This document shows, piece after piece, positions 1 through 21,690 of a DNA stretch of 64,000 bases; positions within the stretch are counted from its first letter, which is position 1, and every line of letters begins with the position of its first letter. Source of the stretch: Dermanyssus gallinae (lineage: Eukaryota; Arthropoda; Arachnida; Mesostigmata; Dermanyssidae). The notes under the pieces were generated by a model. The model saw only the letters and a program-made list of their open reading frames with translations. It was not told the DNA's origin and made no database searches. The position numbers and the translations under genes are program-made. The stretch is taken from assembly GCA_003439945.1 (NCBI GenBank), contig QVRM01005918.1, forward strand, positions 57,501-121,500, given 5' to 3'.

Positions 1-63
1 TAGTTCTCAGGGCAATACTAAGCTCGTAGGAGCGAAATAAAGTCTCAAATTAAAAACTATATC

Positions 64-250
64 CTTAAAACGTTTTTTCAACAATCTCTTTTAAACACGT
101 TTTTAAACGACCTGCTTAATGCACGTTTTTCGACAACCTCAGTAAGACATGTTGTTCGACAAACTCCTTTAAACATGTTTTCAAACAACCACCCTAAAAC
201 ATGTGATTAAACCAACGCCTCTTTAAAATTGTTTGCAACAATCTTCTTCT
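64..250. repeat. Degenerate tandem array, about 26-bp unit, 7 copies
   Basis: Seven successive units of 25-29 bp can be lined up. Each has the form AAACATGTTTT, then CAAACAACC, then a pyrimidine-rich stretch ending in CTTT. Units differ by substitutions and 1-3 bp indels, so the array is old. The short reading frame across it on the - strand is not supported as a gene. Confidence 0.7.
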
Positions 251-1511
251 TGGGCAATGTTAATTGCAGGACGCCTAAAAGCACTTGTAGTAGTGGCTGG
301 GCAGACAGTAGGCAACAGCCTCACCTGGGACAGACAATAATCTGACGCGGCGTTAACCTGCGTTGCTCTAAAGGCTGACACGACGCACGACGCCGTGCTC
401 GGCACGAGCCGGCGTTAACATCGGGATCTTTTATGCACAGAGAGGAGTGCAGCATGCACGTGCAGGGCACATAGTTAAGGGGGTGGCTGTGTCAATTGAC
501 CTGTTATCGATCGTGCCATCCATTAGACCACCACGTAGACCACACACCAACAAAGTGGTTAATTAATACAACAACAACTACTACTACCGCCTGCGTTACA
601 ATACTAGCGGAATCATTGTAGACATGACGGACGATTAGCCGTTGTGGCTCCCCGCCAATGCAATGATTGACCTTGTCCTGCTGTTTCGGAACCATCACAT
701 GCGCGTGCACACCCCCACGGCCCATCGCCACGTGTGTATATGTATGTCTACGTCACCCCATCCAGGGGTGTCCCATGGGGTGAATAAATGAATGATTGCA
801 TGAATGAGTTAACAACACAGTTGATTGACGTGCAACGTGCAAATACATTCGCAAGCATACTGTGAGCATGTGTGCTGATTATGATCGATGTTTGTAGTAG
901 TGTGGGAGTCCGAGCTCAACTACCGCAAAGCGAACAAGCGAGAAAGAGAGAGAGAGGAAGAAGCATAAGAGAAAATAGGGGGAGAAGAAGAGGAGGGGTA
1001 GAGGTGGGTAGAGAGGAACGAACCAGTTGGCCGAGCTTCGTTGGCTACTCCGGCTCCAATAAAAATCAGGTCGGCTGGTGGCTGAATGCTTGGCGGCGTC
1101 CGACACGCGACCGAATAAGCGAGGCATACGCGTGACCGCCGCTCAACGCTAATTAGTACTAATGGTGATGGTGGTGGTGATGGTAGTCGTAGAAACAGCA
1201 ACAGCAGTACTGCGTGCACTCTTACACCGCCACCACCATCATCACCACGACAACCACAATAATTACCACAACTGCTACTGATGAAGCTACTTATGCAGGC
1301 CAGTGGCCAGTGATCAATGGCTGGAGCCCGATGCGGGGGGAGGCGGGGCGCGGAGGTTGATTCGAGCGTGGAGCGATTCAGTACCGCTCGGTCAGAGAGA
1401 GAGAGCGGGAGGGAGCTCGGTTGTCTCGTTTAGCTTGTTGAGATAAGTTGTCGGACGCTGTCAGAGACGCTGGCGGCCCGGCCCGGATTGATCCAGGGCT
1501 CTCATCACACC
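251..1511. other. Stretch without supported gene
   Basis: I see no gene here. The stretch holds a purine-rich GA tract around 930-1020, short GGT/ACC triplet runs around 1160-1250 and a GA/GC-rich segment at 1330-1450. Overlapping short open frames on both strands follow the low-complexity sequence and lack splice signals or recognisable motifs. Confidence 0.5.
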
Positions 1512-1595
1512 GTAGGCCGTTTGGTCAGCATGTCTCGCCGCCGTGATCTGCTCCGGAGCAAATCACGGCCAGAGACGCCAGACCAAACGGCCTGC
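1512..1595. repeat. 84-nt near-perfect inverted repeat (hairpin)
   Basis: AGGCCGTTTGGTC (1514-1526) is complementary to 1581-1593, GTCTC (1532-1536) to 1572-1576, and GCCGTGAT (1540-1547) to 1562-1569. The centre is the palindrome TGCTCCGGAGCA at 1549-1560. There is one small asymmetric internal loop and one single mismatch. The transcript would fold into one long stem with almost no terminal loop. It could be a cruciform or foldback remnant, or a small-RNA hairpin; the tiny loop argues against an ordinary microRNA. Confidence 0.7.
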
Positions 1596-1724
1596 AGTGC
1601 GACGAAAGCGTCACCAAGAACGACAACAACAACCAACACGATTATGGTGAACGTACGTCGTCCATATGCCGCTAACATGAACTCCTGTTTATCGTGTTTC
1701 GTCGCTGCACTGCTTCTTGGTGCT

Positions 1725-1726
1725 AT

Positions 1727-1773
<47 letters not shown>

Positions 1774-1778
1774 CGAGA
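1725..1778. repeat. (TA)n-(GA)n compound microsatellite
   Basis: An alternating TA run passes directly into a GA run. It is simple sequence with no coding support. Confidence 0.9.
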
Positions 1779-3000
1779 GAGATAGAGAGATACCCGAATA
1801 TAGCCACCACGGTGCACCGCATTGCATGCATTTAGCTGATCGGAGAGAGCGCACAGTAACATAGGTTATCGATGTTCGTAGGATTGTAGCAACTTTACTG
1901 TGTAACCGAGGAACGAATACAACAGCATTAAAATCTAAAATATAACAACAACACCAAGAGCAACAACTACAACAACAAAGAGAACGGCAGAAGCAGCGGC
2001 AGCCACCGCAAATGGTTCGCCTCGTTGTTGCTTTCTCTTACTGGTGCTTCTTCTACGGGAATGGACCATAGACGTCGGTCTTGAACATCATCTAGAGTCA
2101 GCTGGCATTCGGGGTGGACTTCATCTTCAGCCGTACTCGGGATAGCCGTCCCTCTGTTTCATGGTAGCGCGGCCATGGCTGCTCGGCTTGAGAGAGTGGA
2201 GGCGGAGCCTTAGCTTCGACAGCAGACGCGACATACGGCCGCGTGGCTCGGCGAACTCGTCCGAGTTCATCGTTGCTACGTTTGGTGATGCCTTGTCGGA
2301 GTGTTTTTCTCGTCTTCCCCGAGTCTCCACTCTCTAACAATGTTGATGATGTTCTACTTGCTTCTCGCCACTCACGCTCTTTCTTGGTCCGCCTTTATGA
2401 TTCTCTTTTTCCCACTAACTCTTCAATCTCTGTGGCTTGTTCGTTTTGCCTTGATCTTCTCTTTGCTGGCTCTGTTTTCGACTATTAGCTTTGGTTTTTT
2501 CTCCTCGGTAGTTCTAGTTCAGTCAACTCTTGTCTTTCGTTTTTCTTTTCGTTAGCTCCGTATTCGGATGTTCCCTTTCTTCGCCTTCTTCGTTTTCGTT
2601 TTCTTCTCCCGCACGCGTTCGTTCGCTTCGCAACTTCACGTTCACGACGGAGTCATAGCGATCGACCTGTGAGCCTCATTTTTCATCCGAAGTGCCTTGT
2701 GTATTTTTTTGTTACGGCGCGAACGGCACTACCACTGCGGTTTGATCATAACCTACGGTTGCTTTTGAGACGGCCTCATCAAAATCGCGCTGACGTCGAC
2801 GTATGTTAATGACGACCTCTCCCGACAACAAATATTATGGATAGACCAAATTTGAATCGAGAAAATCGAGTTCGAGGCTCGCTTGACCCACGCCGGCTAT
2901 CCCCGTCCCAGCGCAATTGTCACTAACGGCAACATCCAACATAAGTTCTGCTACTCCTCGATTACGATCATTTATTATCAAGGCGCTTTGCCCTAAACGC
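1779..3000. other. Stretch without supported gene; pyrimidine-rich 2280-2640
   Basis: No gene is supported. From 2280 to 2640 the + strand is strongly T/C-rich, which opens frames of 80-84 residues made of Leu, Ser and Phe; these are compositional. Around 2760-2960 a + strand frame interrupted by a stop reads like a worn transposon protein but matches no family I can name. Confidence 0.45.
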
Positions 3001-5482
3001 AGCATATATGTATATATAGAAAATATTGTGATGATTTATTAATCATTTACAATACGTTTGCACACTTGGCAGTGCTCGCCTTAATAAAAATTGTGCTAAA
3101 AAGGTGTCACGTGAAGTTAAGAGTCAGTTGTCCGTGTCCTTGCTTGATGGTAGCCCCCGCTCTTATGGACCCGGTGCGAGCGGTATATCCTCAAGGTTCC
3201 TTGCAAAGTTAAAACGATGAGATTCATAAGATTCCTCTTCGTGACGCCGAGCCCCAAGAGCGTCCTCGCAGATTCGGAGTCCCATACACCACTCATAGAG
3301 ATAGTGATGGATCCGAATCTGCGAGGTTTTTGCGGGTCGGGGAGCGCCGCTCTTAGGAACTCGACGTCATATCTTGTCTTGCCGTGCTTTTGCCAGGTCC
3401 CGGTTCGGGCCGCAAACCTCGGCATCTAAAACCCAGACCTCGGTAGGTGTTGTTATTACGAGGTCGGGCTTTAGACCCGGTGCGCCCGGTCGACGGAATA
3501 CTCGCTCACGAACCACCTCATGACCCCTTTCGCGGAGAAGACGCGCCACGCGATCACAGACGTCGTCATGTCTCTTTATGGTTTGTTTGTGTGTTGTATC
3601 GCACATCTGAGCGACATGAGCCAACGTCTCAGGCGCATGACACCCGTGCCTACAACGTTTGTTGTAGCCCGGGCGTCCCCTGGCCAATCTGGCACGCGTT
3701 GGTAGTGCGTTGATCCTGAGCTTTAGTAGGTTTAAATACTCCTTACCAGATAGGTAGGGCATACCCTTAATCCAGTAGTGTACAAAGGGCGTTTCGTGTG
3801 CTTTTTTAAAATGTGCCCCATCGAACGTGTTGTGTAGTTGTTGAGACCAGTAGTCGGTCTCTTGTGTAGCGGTCTCAATGGAGGTTCCCAAGTTCTCGCA
3901 AAGAAGTCTTGTTTTCGCAAGATCTTTTTTAAAGTGCTCGGTGGTTAGCATCCATTGGACCCCAAGGTGCGTGGAGTGTTGTAGTGCTGTCAGGCGGGAG
4001 AGGCGGAGTCTGGGAATGAATGTTTGGAGGCAGGGGATGTCCAGACCGCCGTGTGCTGTGTGCGTGTACAGGTAGGCGTTCGGCACCGAGTTTTCGAGCT
4101 TGAGCCATTTCGACTTAACAACCTTTCTGATCTCTTTATCTAGGTCACTAAGGAGTGCGTAAGATGGTCTGGGACCGGAGACCAGTTTATATAGGAGACG
4201 GGGAATGAGAAAGTCTTTCAAAAATATGAGTCTTTGGTGGGGTTTAAGGGGAGCTATCGTGAGTCTGTTGAGTAAATTAAGGAGTATATCCCTGGTGGAG
4301 TCAACTCTGCCATTGCTGTCAAAGTCGACTCCAAGATATCTCCATCGATCGCTCATACCTTTAGCTGGCAATTGCCGATCTCCAACGTTAAATTCTGGTA
4401 CGGTATTGATAAAACCTTTACCTTCCTTCCTATTAAATAGGTGGGAGATAGTAAAGCTTTTATTAGTATTAATTTCAAGGCCTCGGGATTTCAAAAGTGG
4501 GTCCGCAATATTAAGGAGACGTTGGAGAGTGGATTTCGTGGAGGCTAGGAGGATGAGATCATCCGCAAAGGCTAAGCCCATAAGGCGGAAGTCATCAGTA
4601 AGTTGGTACCCGATATTAGTTTTGTCTAATTTTGAAAGAATGTCGTCGAGAACTAGATTAAATAAGAGGGGGGACAGAGGATCTCCCTGTCTAACACCCC
4701 TAGTTGGCCGAAATGTGCGACATTCTTGTCCAAATTCTATGAGAGTTTTAGATGAGAGGTACAAGCGTTCGATATAGTTAATGAATACCTCCGGGTATCC
4801 GCGAGTCCGGAGTGACCACAGGACGGCGTCATGACTCACCATGTCGAACGCCTTACGGAGGTCGATTGAGGCGAGTCTGAGCTCACGTCCTGCAGACTTG
4901 GCATCGTTAAGGATACCATCCAGAACCGCAAGATTCTCGAAGGTACCATTATAGGGGAGAAACGCTCGCTGGATTGGGAGAAGCTTAATAGAGTTCTGGA
5001 GGCGTCTAGAGAGAATTTTGTTAAGCGTTCGTTGTAAGTATGAACTAATAGATAGGGGTCGCAAATCGCTTGGGGATGTGGCATTGTTAATTTTAGGGAT
5101 GAACGCTAAGCGAGCAGTTTCATGGGCTGAGGCAATATCGCTAATTAATAGTATGTTAAGAATACAACAGACTACTTCTAACGGGAGTTTACGGAGGGAC
5201 GAAAGACAAATCCCGTCCAAGCCTAGTGCTTTAGAAGGTCCGCGGAGAGCTACGTGGGTTTCCTTTAGGGAGATAGGAAGGGAAACCTCAAAGAGATCAG
5301 AGTTGGGAGTGTATACGGGGCAAGGGAGTGATTCAGGGGGTGGTTGTGTCATCGTGTTGGCCCAGTGTTCTACAACCTCGGTGGCCTGCATGTTGTGTAT
5401 GGTGTGTTTGCCGTCCAGCACCTCATGAGCGCATTTGGATCGGTTTTGGCTAAAAAGTTTTTGAGTGGTTGCGTAGTATGTG
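3000..5482 (-). mobile_element. R2-like non-LTR retrotransposon, 5'-truncated
   Basis: The element reads leftwards. Its coding part runs from about 5482 down to a stop at 3117-3119, followed by a short AT-rich 3' region with an AATAAA-type hexamer near 3040. The 5' side is cut off: the coding frame stays open upstream of the first possible start codon and then stops abruptly in a (TA)n tract. R2 elements normally insert in 28S rDNA, but no rRNA sequence is recognisable on either side, so this is a stray copy or an R2-clade family with another target. The 3' border is estimated only. Confidence 0.75.
3117..5481 (-). pseudogene. R2-clade reverse transcriptase with C-terminal restriction-like endonuclease (frameshifted)
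   Basis: The first 680 or so codons are open from 5421 (a GTG; the frame is also open upstream) to 3367. RT motifs appear in order: LAFIPKIN, then the SIDLRKAFD palm motif, GVRQGDPLSPLLFNLVLDDI, and the catalytic AFADDLILLA. Near the end is a Cys-His knuckle, CRHGC...HVAQMC (C-x3-C...H-x4-C), then the endonuclease core KPDLVI...VWVLDAEV. This order is diagnostic of R2-type enzymes, which nick their target and prime reverse transcription from the nick. Close to 3370 the frame breaks: the conserved tail (YDVEFL ... ISMSGVWDSESARTLLGLG) continues in another frame to 3117. A single indel separates the parts, so the copy is dead but young. The N-terminal DNA-binding fingers are missing. Confidence 0.85.
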
Positions 5483-5747
5483 TATATGTATATATATAGA
5501 TCATACTATTTATATATATATGTATATATATATATATATAGATAGATATGGTCTATATTATAGATATATATGTATATATATATAGATATATGTCTATATA
5601 TATATATAGATATATATATTATATATTATATTATATATATATATATATATATATGATTATATATATATATATTATATAATATATGTATTTATATATATAT
5701 ATATATATATATTATCTATTGTAATTTATATATATATTATATCTATA
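5483..5747. repeat. (TA)n-rich microsatellite, about 265 bp
   Basis: Nearly pure alternating TA with GATA/TATG interruptions. It abuts the truncated R2-like frame on one side and the mariner on the other. A similar TA run continues beyond the mariner at 7043-7060, so the transposon probably landed inside this tract. Confidence 0.9.
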
Positions 5748-7042
5748 CAGGTAGTTCACAAGTTCTAGAATGACAAACCAAGAATTTTCCAATCTTGTCT
5801 TAATTGTATTCTTATTCGATCATTACTCCCCGAGAAGCTCACTACACTTTTCCCACCACAGAGATCATTCAGAGCATTTATACCTCTTGAGTAGAATTCC
5901 GCGTCTTTAGACTGAAAATAGGCATTGACAGCAGCCTTAACCTGTTTCATTGCTGGAAAACGCTTTCCACCGAGACTATTCTTCAAATGTCCGAAGAGGA
6001 AATAATCAGAGGGGGCCAGGTCTGGAGAATAGGAAGGTTGTTCAATAAGTTCGAACCTCAGTTGGGCCAGTTTTGCCGTTGCTTGCCGCGACTTGTGTGC
6101 GGGAGCATTGTCCTGGTGAAACAGGACAACCTTCTTCTGCAAAGCGGGCCGTTTCACGATGAGTTCTTGCTTCAGGCAGTCCAACAGTCTTGCATAATAT
6201 TCTCCCGTGATCGTTTTACCGCTCTCAAGGTAGTCGACCAGAATTATTTCACGTTGGTCCCAAAAAACCGTAGCCATCATCTTTCCGGCCGATGCCGTTG
6301 TCCGCACCCTCTTCGGAGGTCCTTCACTAGGTGCACAACATTGACGAGATGCTTCTTGGGTCTCGGGAGTGTAGTGATGGACCCAGCTTTCATCGACGGT
6401 CACGAATCTGCGCCAAAAATCCGACGGATTTTTCGACATCTTGGCCAAATTTCGCTGTGAAGCGGAAACACGTGCGTCTTTTTGGCCTTGGTTGAGCAAA
6501 TGCGGCACCCATTTTGCTCTGAGCTTTTTCATCATCAAGTTTTCGTGCAGGATAAAATGCACTCTACCCAAACTGATCCCCAAGGCCTCCGCTATCTCCC
6601 TAATGTTCAATCGCTTATCTTCGGCAACGATTTTCCGCACTTTTTCCACGTTTTCCTCATCAGTTGATGTTTTTGGGCGTCCTGAACGTAGTTTATCCTC
6701 GGTGCTCCTGCGACCTCTTGTTAACTCATTAATCCAGTTGGAAACAGTGGCAAAACATGGCGCAGAGTCACCGTACACCTCGTCTAACTCAGTTTTCACT
6801 TGGGTCGCATTCCAACCTTTGAAATAAAAATGCTTGATAACCACTCGAAACTCTTTTTTCTCCATTTTTCAAAATCACGCCGATACGTTGCACGGGAAAA
6901 GCGATCAAACGAAATCGCAACGGCCAATCACCATAATATTTTGACTGCTAGCATTCAAAAAGTTGCCGTTTCCAATAGCGGTAAAAGCGCGCCAAAATTC
7001 GAATTCTGAAAAGCTCATTTTAAGAACTTGTTGAACTACCTG
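5748..7042 (-). mobile_element. Near-complete mariner transposon with TIRs and TA target duplication
   Basis: The element is 1295 bp. The left end CAGGTAGTTCACAAGTTCT (5748-5766) is the reverse complement of the right end (7023-7042) apart from one missing A, and the similarity runs on for about 28 bp. TA dinucleotides flank both ends (5746-5747 and 7043-7044), as expected for Tc1/mariner insertion. The transposase gene fills the interior on the - strand. Confidence 0.95.
5765..6865 (-). CDS. Mariner transposase (DD34D), C-terminal end probably frameshifted
   Basis: A 366-residue frame starts with ATG at 6865. The N-terminal third holds two helix-turn-helix regions (KGWNATQVKTELDEVYG and LNIREIAEALGISLGRVH) joined by the GRPKTS hook. 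The mariner signature WVPHLL follows, then the DDD catalytic triad in VTVDESWVHHY, HQDNAPAHKS and YSPDLAPSDYFLF. The last two aspartates are separated by 34 residues, which is the mariner spacing. No internal stop is present. The protein is somewhat longer than the usual 340-350 residues. Near 5857-5863 the frame seems to slip: the other frame reads WWEKCSELLGE and stops, which is a far more typical mariner C-terminus than the 24 residues in the open frame. Activity is therefore doubtful. Confidence 0.93.
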   Translation of the reverse strand: MEKKEFRVVIKHFYFKGWNATQVKTELDEVYGDSAPCFATVSNWINELTRGRRSTEDKLRSGRPKTSTDEENVEKVRKIVAEDKRLNIREIAEALGISLGRVHFILHENLMMKKLRAKWVPHLLNQGQKDARVSASQRNLAKMSKNPSDFWRRFVTVDESWVHHYTPETQEASRQCCAPSEGPPKRVRTTASAGKMMATVFWDQREIILVDYLESGKTITGEYYARLLDCLKQELIVKRPALQKKVVLFHQDNAPAHKSRQATAKLAQLRFELIEQPSYSPDLAPSDYFLFGHLKNSLGGKRFPAMKQVKAAVNAYFQSKDAEFYSRGINALNDLCGGKSVVSFSGSNDRIRIQLRQDWKILGLSF

Positions 7043-7693
7043 TATATATATATATATATACCAACAGTTGGGATCATTTAAAGGGAAGTATATATTTACC
7101 CATGGTGGTTGGTTGTTAACAAAGCGATTTAAACATTGACGCTTTGCATCGTGAAGTTGGCCGATCCTGGTTCAATTTTGCCTCTTCATCTGGTAAGCAC
7201 ATACTGTCAGGTAAAACGGTAAAGCAATTAAATTAGAGGAATCTCCCTGTTTTGTTGATATTGTTAATACAGTACATGGTCTAGTTTTGCAATCCTGTAG
7301 TGGGTCAACTATTGCTGTCGTTTTTGTTCTTGCTTGTATTTTCGCTCGTCTTCTTCTTGCTAGTGCTTGTTGCAGTTGTCTTATTAGTTTATGTTATTGT
7401 CGTTGGTCTAGCGCTTGTAATCATTACTCATTATGCACGTTGCACATTTTAACAAGTAAGACGTGTCTTCATTACAATACGATCAACTTATTGTTAGCGA
7501 TAGCCAATGCGGTCCAGCTGATTATAAATAAAATGTATTATTATGCTTGGGTTACGCTTCCGGTTACAGGTTAACGTGCTGAGCTAACGTGGTAAAGGGT
7601 TTGGGTTGCAGTATATCAAAGTTTTTATATACATTTTGTATACGATATACGTTTAACAAGTGAGTGGCCTTGTCGTCTCTCTTCTATGATCAG
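7043..7693. other. Stretch between mariner and channel exon
   Basis: A short TA run (7043-7060) continues the tract interrupted by the mariner. The rest is unassigned. A segment near 7131-7190 ends in a donor-like GTAAGC and is open in one frame, but its phase does not fit the next exon. The N-terminal exons of the DEG/ENaC gene were not found here. Confidence 0.4.
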
Positions 7694-18885
<11,192 letters not shown>

Positions 18886-21329
18886 GTACGAACTTTGTGG
18901 GGTGCTGCGAACTTCGAATGCATGCACGCGCGCACCCCCGAACGATCTGTCTGTCGGTCGGTCGGTCGGTCACGACACACCACGAGGACACGAGGTGTGG
19001 TGTCGCGTGCAAATCACGATCGACCATCGAATCCACCACTTACCGTTGAAATATCATGCGCTAATTGGTTGAACTCAGCCAGCAACAGCCGATGATGCTG
19101 ATGATACTCTTATCGACTCCCTCCAACCCCCTCCTACCCCAATACGACCGTCTATTATCTAGGGTAAGGTGGCCCCGCCAATAGAGGGCTTCTTCTGAAC
19201 GAGACGATTCTAACGAAGTGTTCCGATTCGATGTCACCATGTCGATAACGACACGTGTGACAGAATGGCGGTTGCAACACCCAATGAGTGTGATGCAATG
19301 GCCGTTACAAGACTGGCGAGCTGGATGGAGTTCGTGGTTTCAGTACCGGCTATAAAGTCTATGTGTTGCCTTTGGCTAAAGCTACGTCGAGAGCACTTTA
19401 GGAATATAGTAGTTGTACTATAGTAATAGAATTCGCTGTAGCGGACTTTGCTTGCTTTTAAATAGGTGAATTGACTTTATTAGTCATGCAGAACAAAAAT
19501 ATAGCTTCGTGCTTTGCATACACTCTAGGCAATATTTGACGGGTTTTTTATCAAACAAATCATAGGTGCGGGGTTGAGTTTCAGCTATGGATTCGGAGGG
19601 TGCAAGCATCGCAAATGCCTTCAGCATATCCTGGGAGTTTGTTGATAGTGCGCATGCGGCCTATAAGCTACGGCGTACGTACGATCTATAAACCACCGTA
19701 AACAATACTGCAACAAGGCATGACTGATTTAATTGTTGGCCACGGGAGTTATCGAAGGCTACAGGCCATTGATTAGGCGGGACAGCAACTCTAAACACAT
19801 AAAGGGTCAGGTCTAAAGATTCAATCGTCGCGTCACATCTAACAGGATGCGACGTGCGATACGTTTCAGCACGACCGAAACGCCTGTCATATCAACGGTG
19901 ATGGAGTCCGTGGACGTTCGCGGTCGCCTATTTCGTGGAGGTGCCGAACACACTACGAGGATGAGAAGCATGCGAGTCGCTTAGGACGGCGCCGCCCAAA
20001 TGGTTGCACCGCGCACGCAATGACCGTGCAACAACAACAAGAATCGCCGCCCGCCGCTAACGTCAAATTGCCATAGGAGTCACCACCCTGCCTACGAAGC
20101 AGTCCCTCCGTTGGCCAGCTCTTCCGCTGTCGCTGATCGTCGCGTTGAGAGAATATGTGAAAATGTGAGGCAATGAACAAATGGCATAGTGCGCGGTAGC
20201 ATACTGACTGGCACAATGATCTGGCAGTATCCGTCCCCGTCCTCCGAGTAATGAGTTCTGGACAAAGGAAACAACTTAGTTTTGAGAACTTTGTATGAAG
20301 AACGTCCACCTTCTTTGGATACACTTGGCGCGCGCAGCAGTATATAGCAGAAGTAAAGGCATTTCGTTCAATAAAGAGCTCTGCAAACCATAGAACGAAA
20401 ACAAAATTTAATGATGCTTTATTCTAACTCTAATAGGCGACACAGAGATTTCCGTGATTGTACTTGAGGTAAAATTTGATTCAAGGAATTAATGTGGTCG
20501 AACACAACCTATGAATAAAATACTTGCTGCATTTTCACGCCTAATTTTCTCTGTTTTTTTATAGCGAGAATGATTTATGTTTACTTTGAATTGTTTATTC
20601 ACAACACGTTCTTAGGAGAGGGCTTTTAAATTTGCGCATCTTGAAAGTCGAGGACAGTCATGATGTCTTGGGTGTTATTAATACATTTATGTTTCCAGAT
20701 CATCATTACGGTCTTCATAGGAAATAGTTTCGATACGTTATTTATTAATTTCTAGATCAAACTTTGGTGAACTTTTGGTGAGATTAGAGATCGATAGAAA
20801 ATGGCAAAAACATCACAGTCTTACTAATAAAGCAACGAAAGTGTGTCTAGGTAACAATTATTAGAAATTTAGTTCACTGGACGTTTTGAACGTTTACTCA
20901 TCATCAAGCGCTTGATTCACCATAAATTGGTGGATTAGATAGAATACAACTATTAAGAATAGATTTAAGACAGTGCATAATTCACTCGTGAAGTAAGGAA
21001 CACCCCCTCAATTCAAGTATTTGATAGCGCCCGATGTTATACTATCCATAAAACTACACACAGATTGCTGTACGATTATTTTGTGACGCTTCTTTCCGCC
21101 TCTGAGAGGCGAAAGCTAGTCATTCGGCAAAATTGTCAATAACAAAATTGCGTGTTCTTGGTCTCTCGAAAATCTCTGTATGCGTCTAACGCTTGTGGAA
21201 TAAAGTATAGCTTGTTCATTGCCAACTCTTCTGTTAATGTTTCTTACACATATAGAGAGAAGCACAGCTGCATTGCGAGTGTTGCGAATACGTTCTTTAT
21301 TAAGCCTAAGACTCGTTTGACATGCCATG
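18886..21329. other. Stretch without supported gene
   Basis: A CGGT tetranucleotide run sits at 18955-18971. The rest is unassigned, mixed composition, with only short frames. A final cytoplasmic exon of the channel could be hidden here but cannot be identified. Confidence 0.45.
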
Positions 21330-21402
21330 GCTTTATTTTATCTAAAATGTTTATCTAGCTTAGGATCAAGCGTGTTGCGTCTACGGGCAAGCAGTATTTG
21401 TA

Positions 21403-21438
<36 letters not shown>

Positions 21439-21690
21439 TGGTTTTCAAGTCTACGACACGGAGGTCACCAAGCAGAAATTTTGCAGCTGTAGCTTTGGCC
21501 CGCATCTCTTTAATATGTCGTCTTGGGGTTATGATGACTCCGAGGTAAGAGGTTTTCTTCGCACCATTTTGCTGTTGCATTGAGGTCATACTGCAGGTAG
21601 TCTCGGGATTTTGCCAGTACTACGAGGTATTTAGCATAAAGACCGCGCGGCGCCTTGATATCACGTAAGAGATCTGCTAGTCAGGCCGTA
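21330..21690 (-). pseudogene. Non-LTR reverse transcriptase fragment
   Basis: Read leftwards from about 21690: YLVVLAKSRDYLQYDLNA and TAKWCEEN (the region just after the catalytic Asp pair), then, in a second frame, KTSYLGVIITPRRHIKEM and KATAAKFLLGDL (thumb). Only the rear of the polymerase is left. It runs into a TA microsatellite at 21403-21434, which splits it from the left-hand remainder. The family cannot be assigned. Confidence 0.6.

Noticed and set aside
2755..2965. Protein-like text (FEARLTHAGYPRPS) in the + strand frame
   Set aside because: Resembles retroelement tails, but a stop interrupts it and no diagnostic motif is visible.
4205..4777. 190-residue frame on the + strand
   Set aside because: Shadow of the R2-like polymerase on the other strand.
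5987..6460. 157- and 128-residue frames on the + strand of the mariner
   Set aside because: Shadows of the transposase reading frame.
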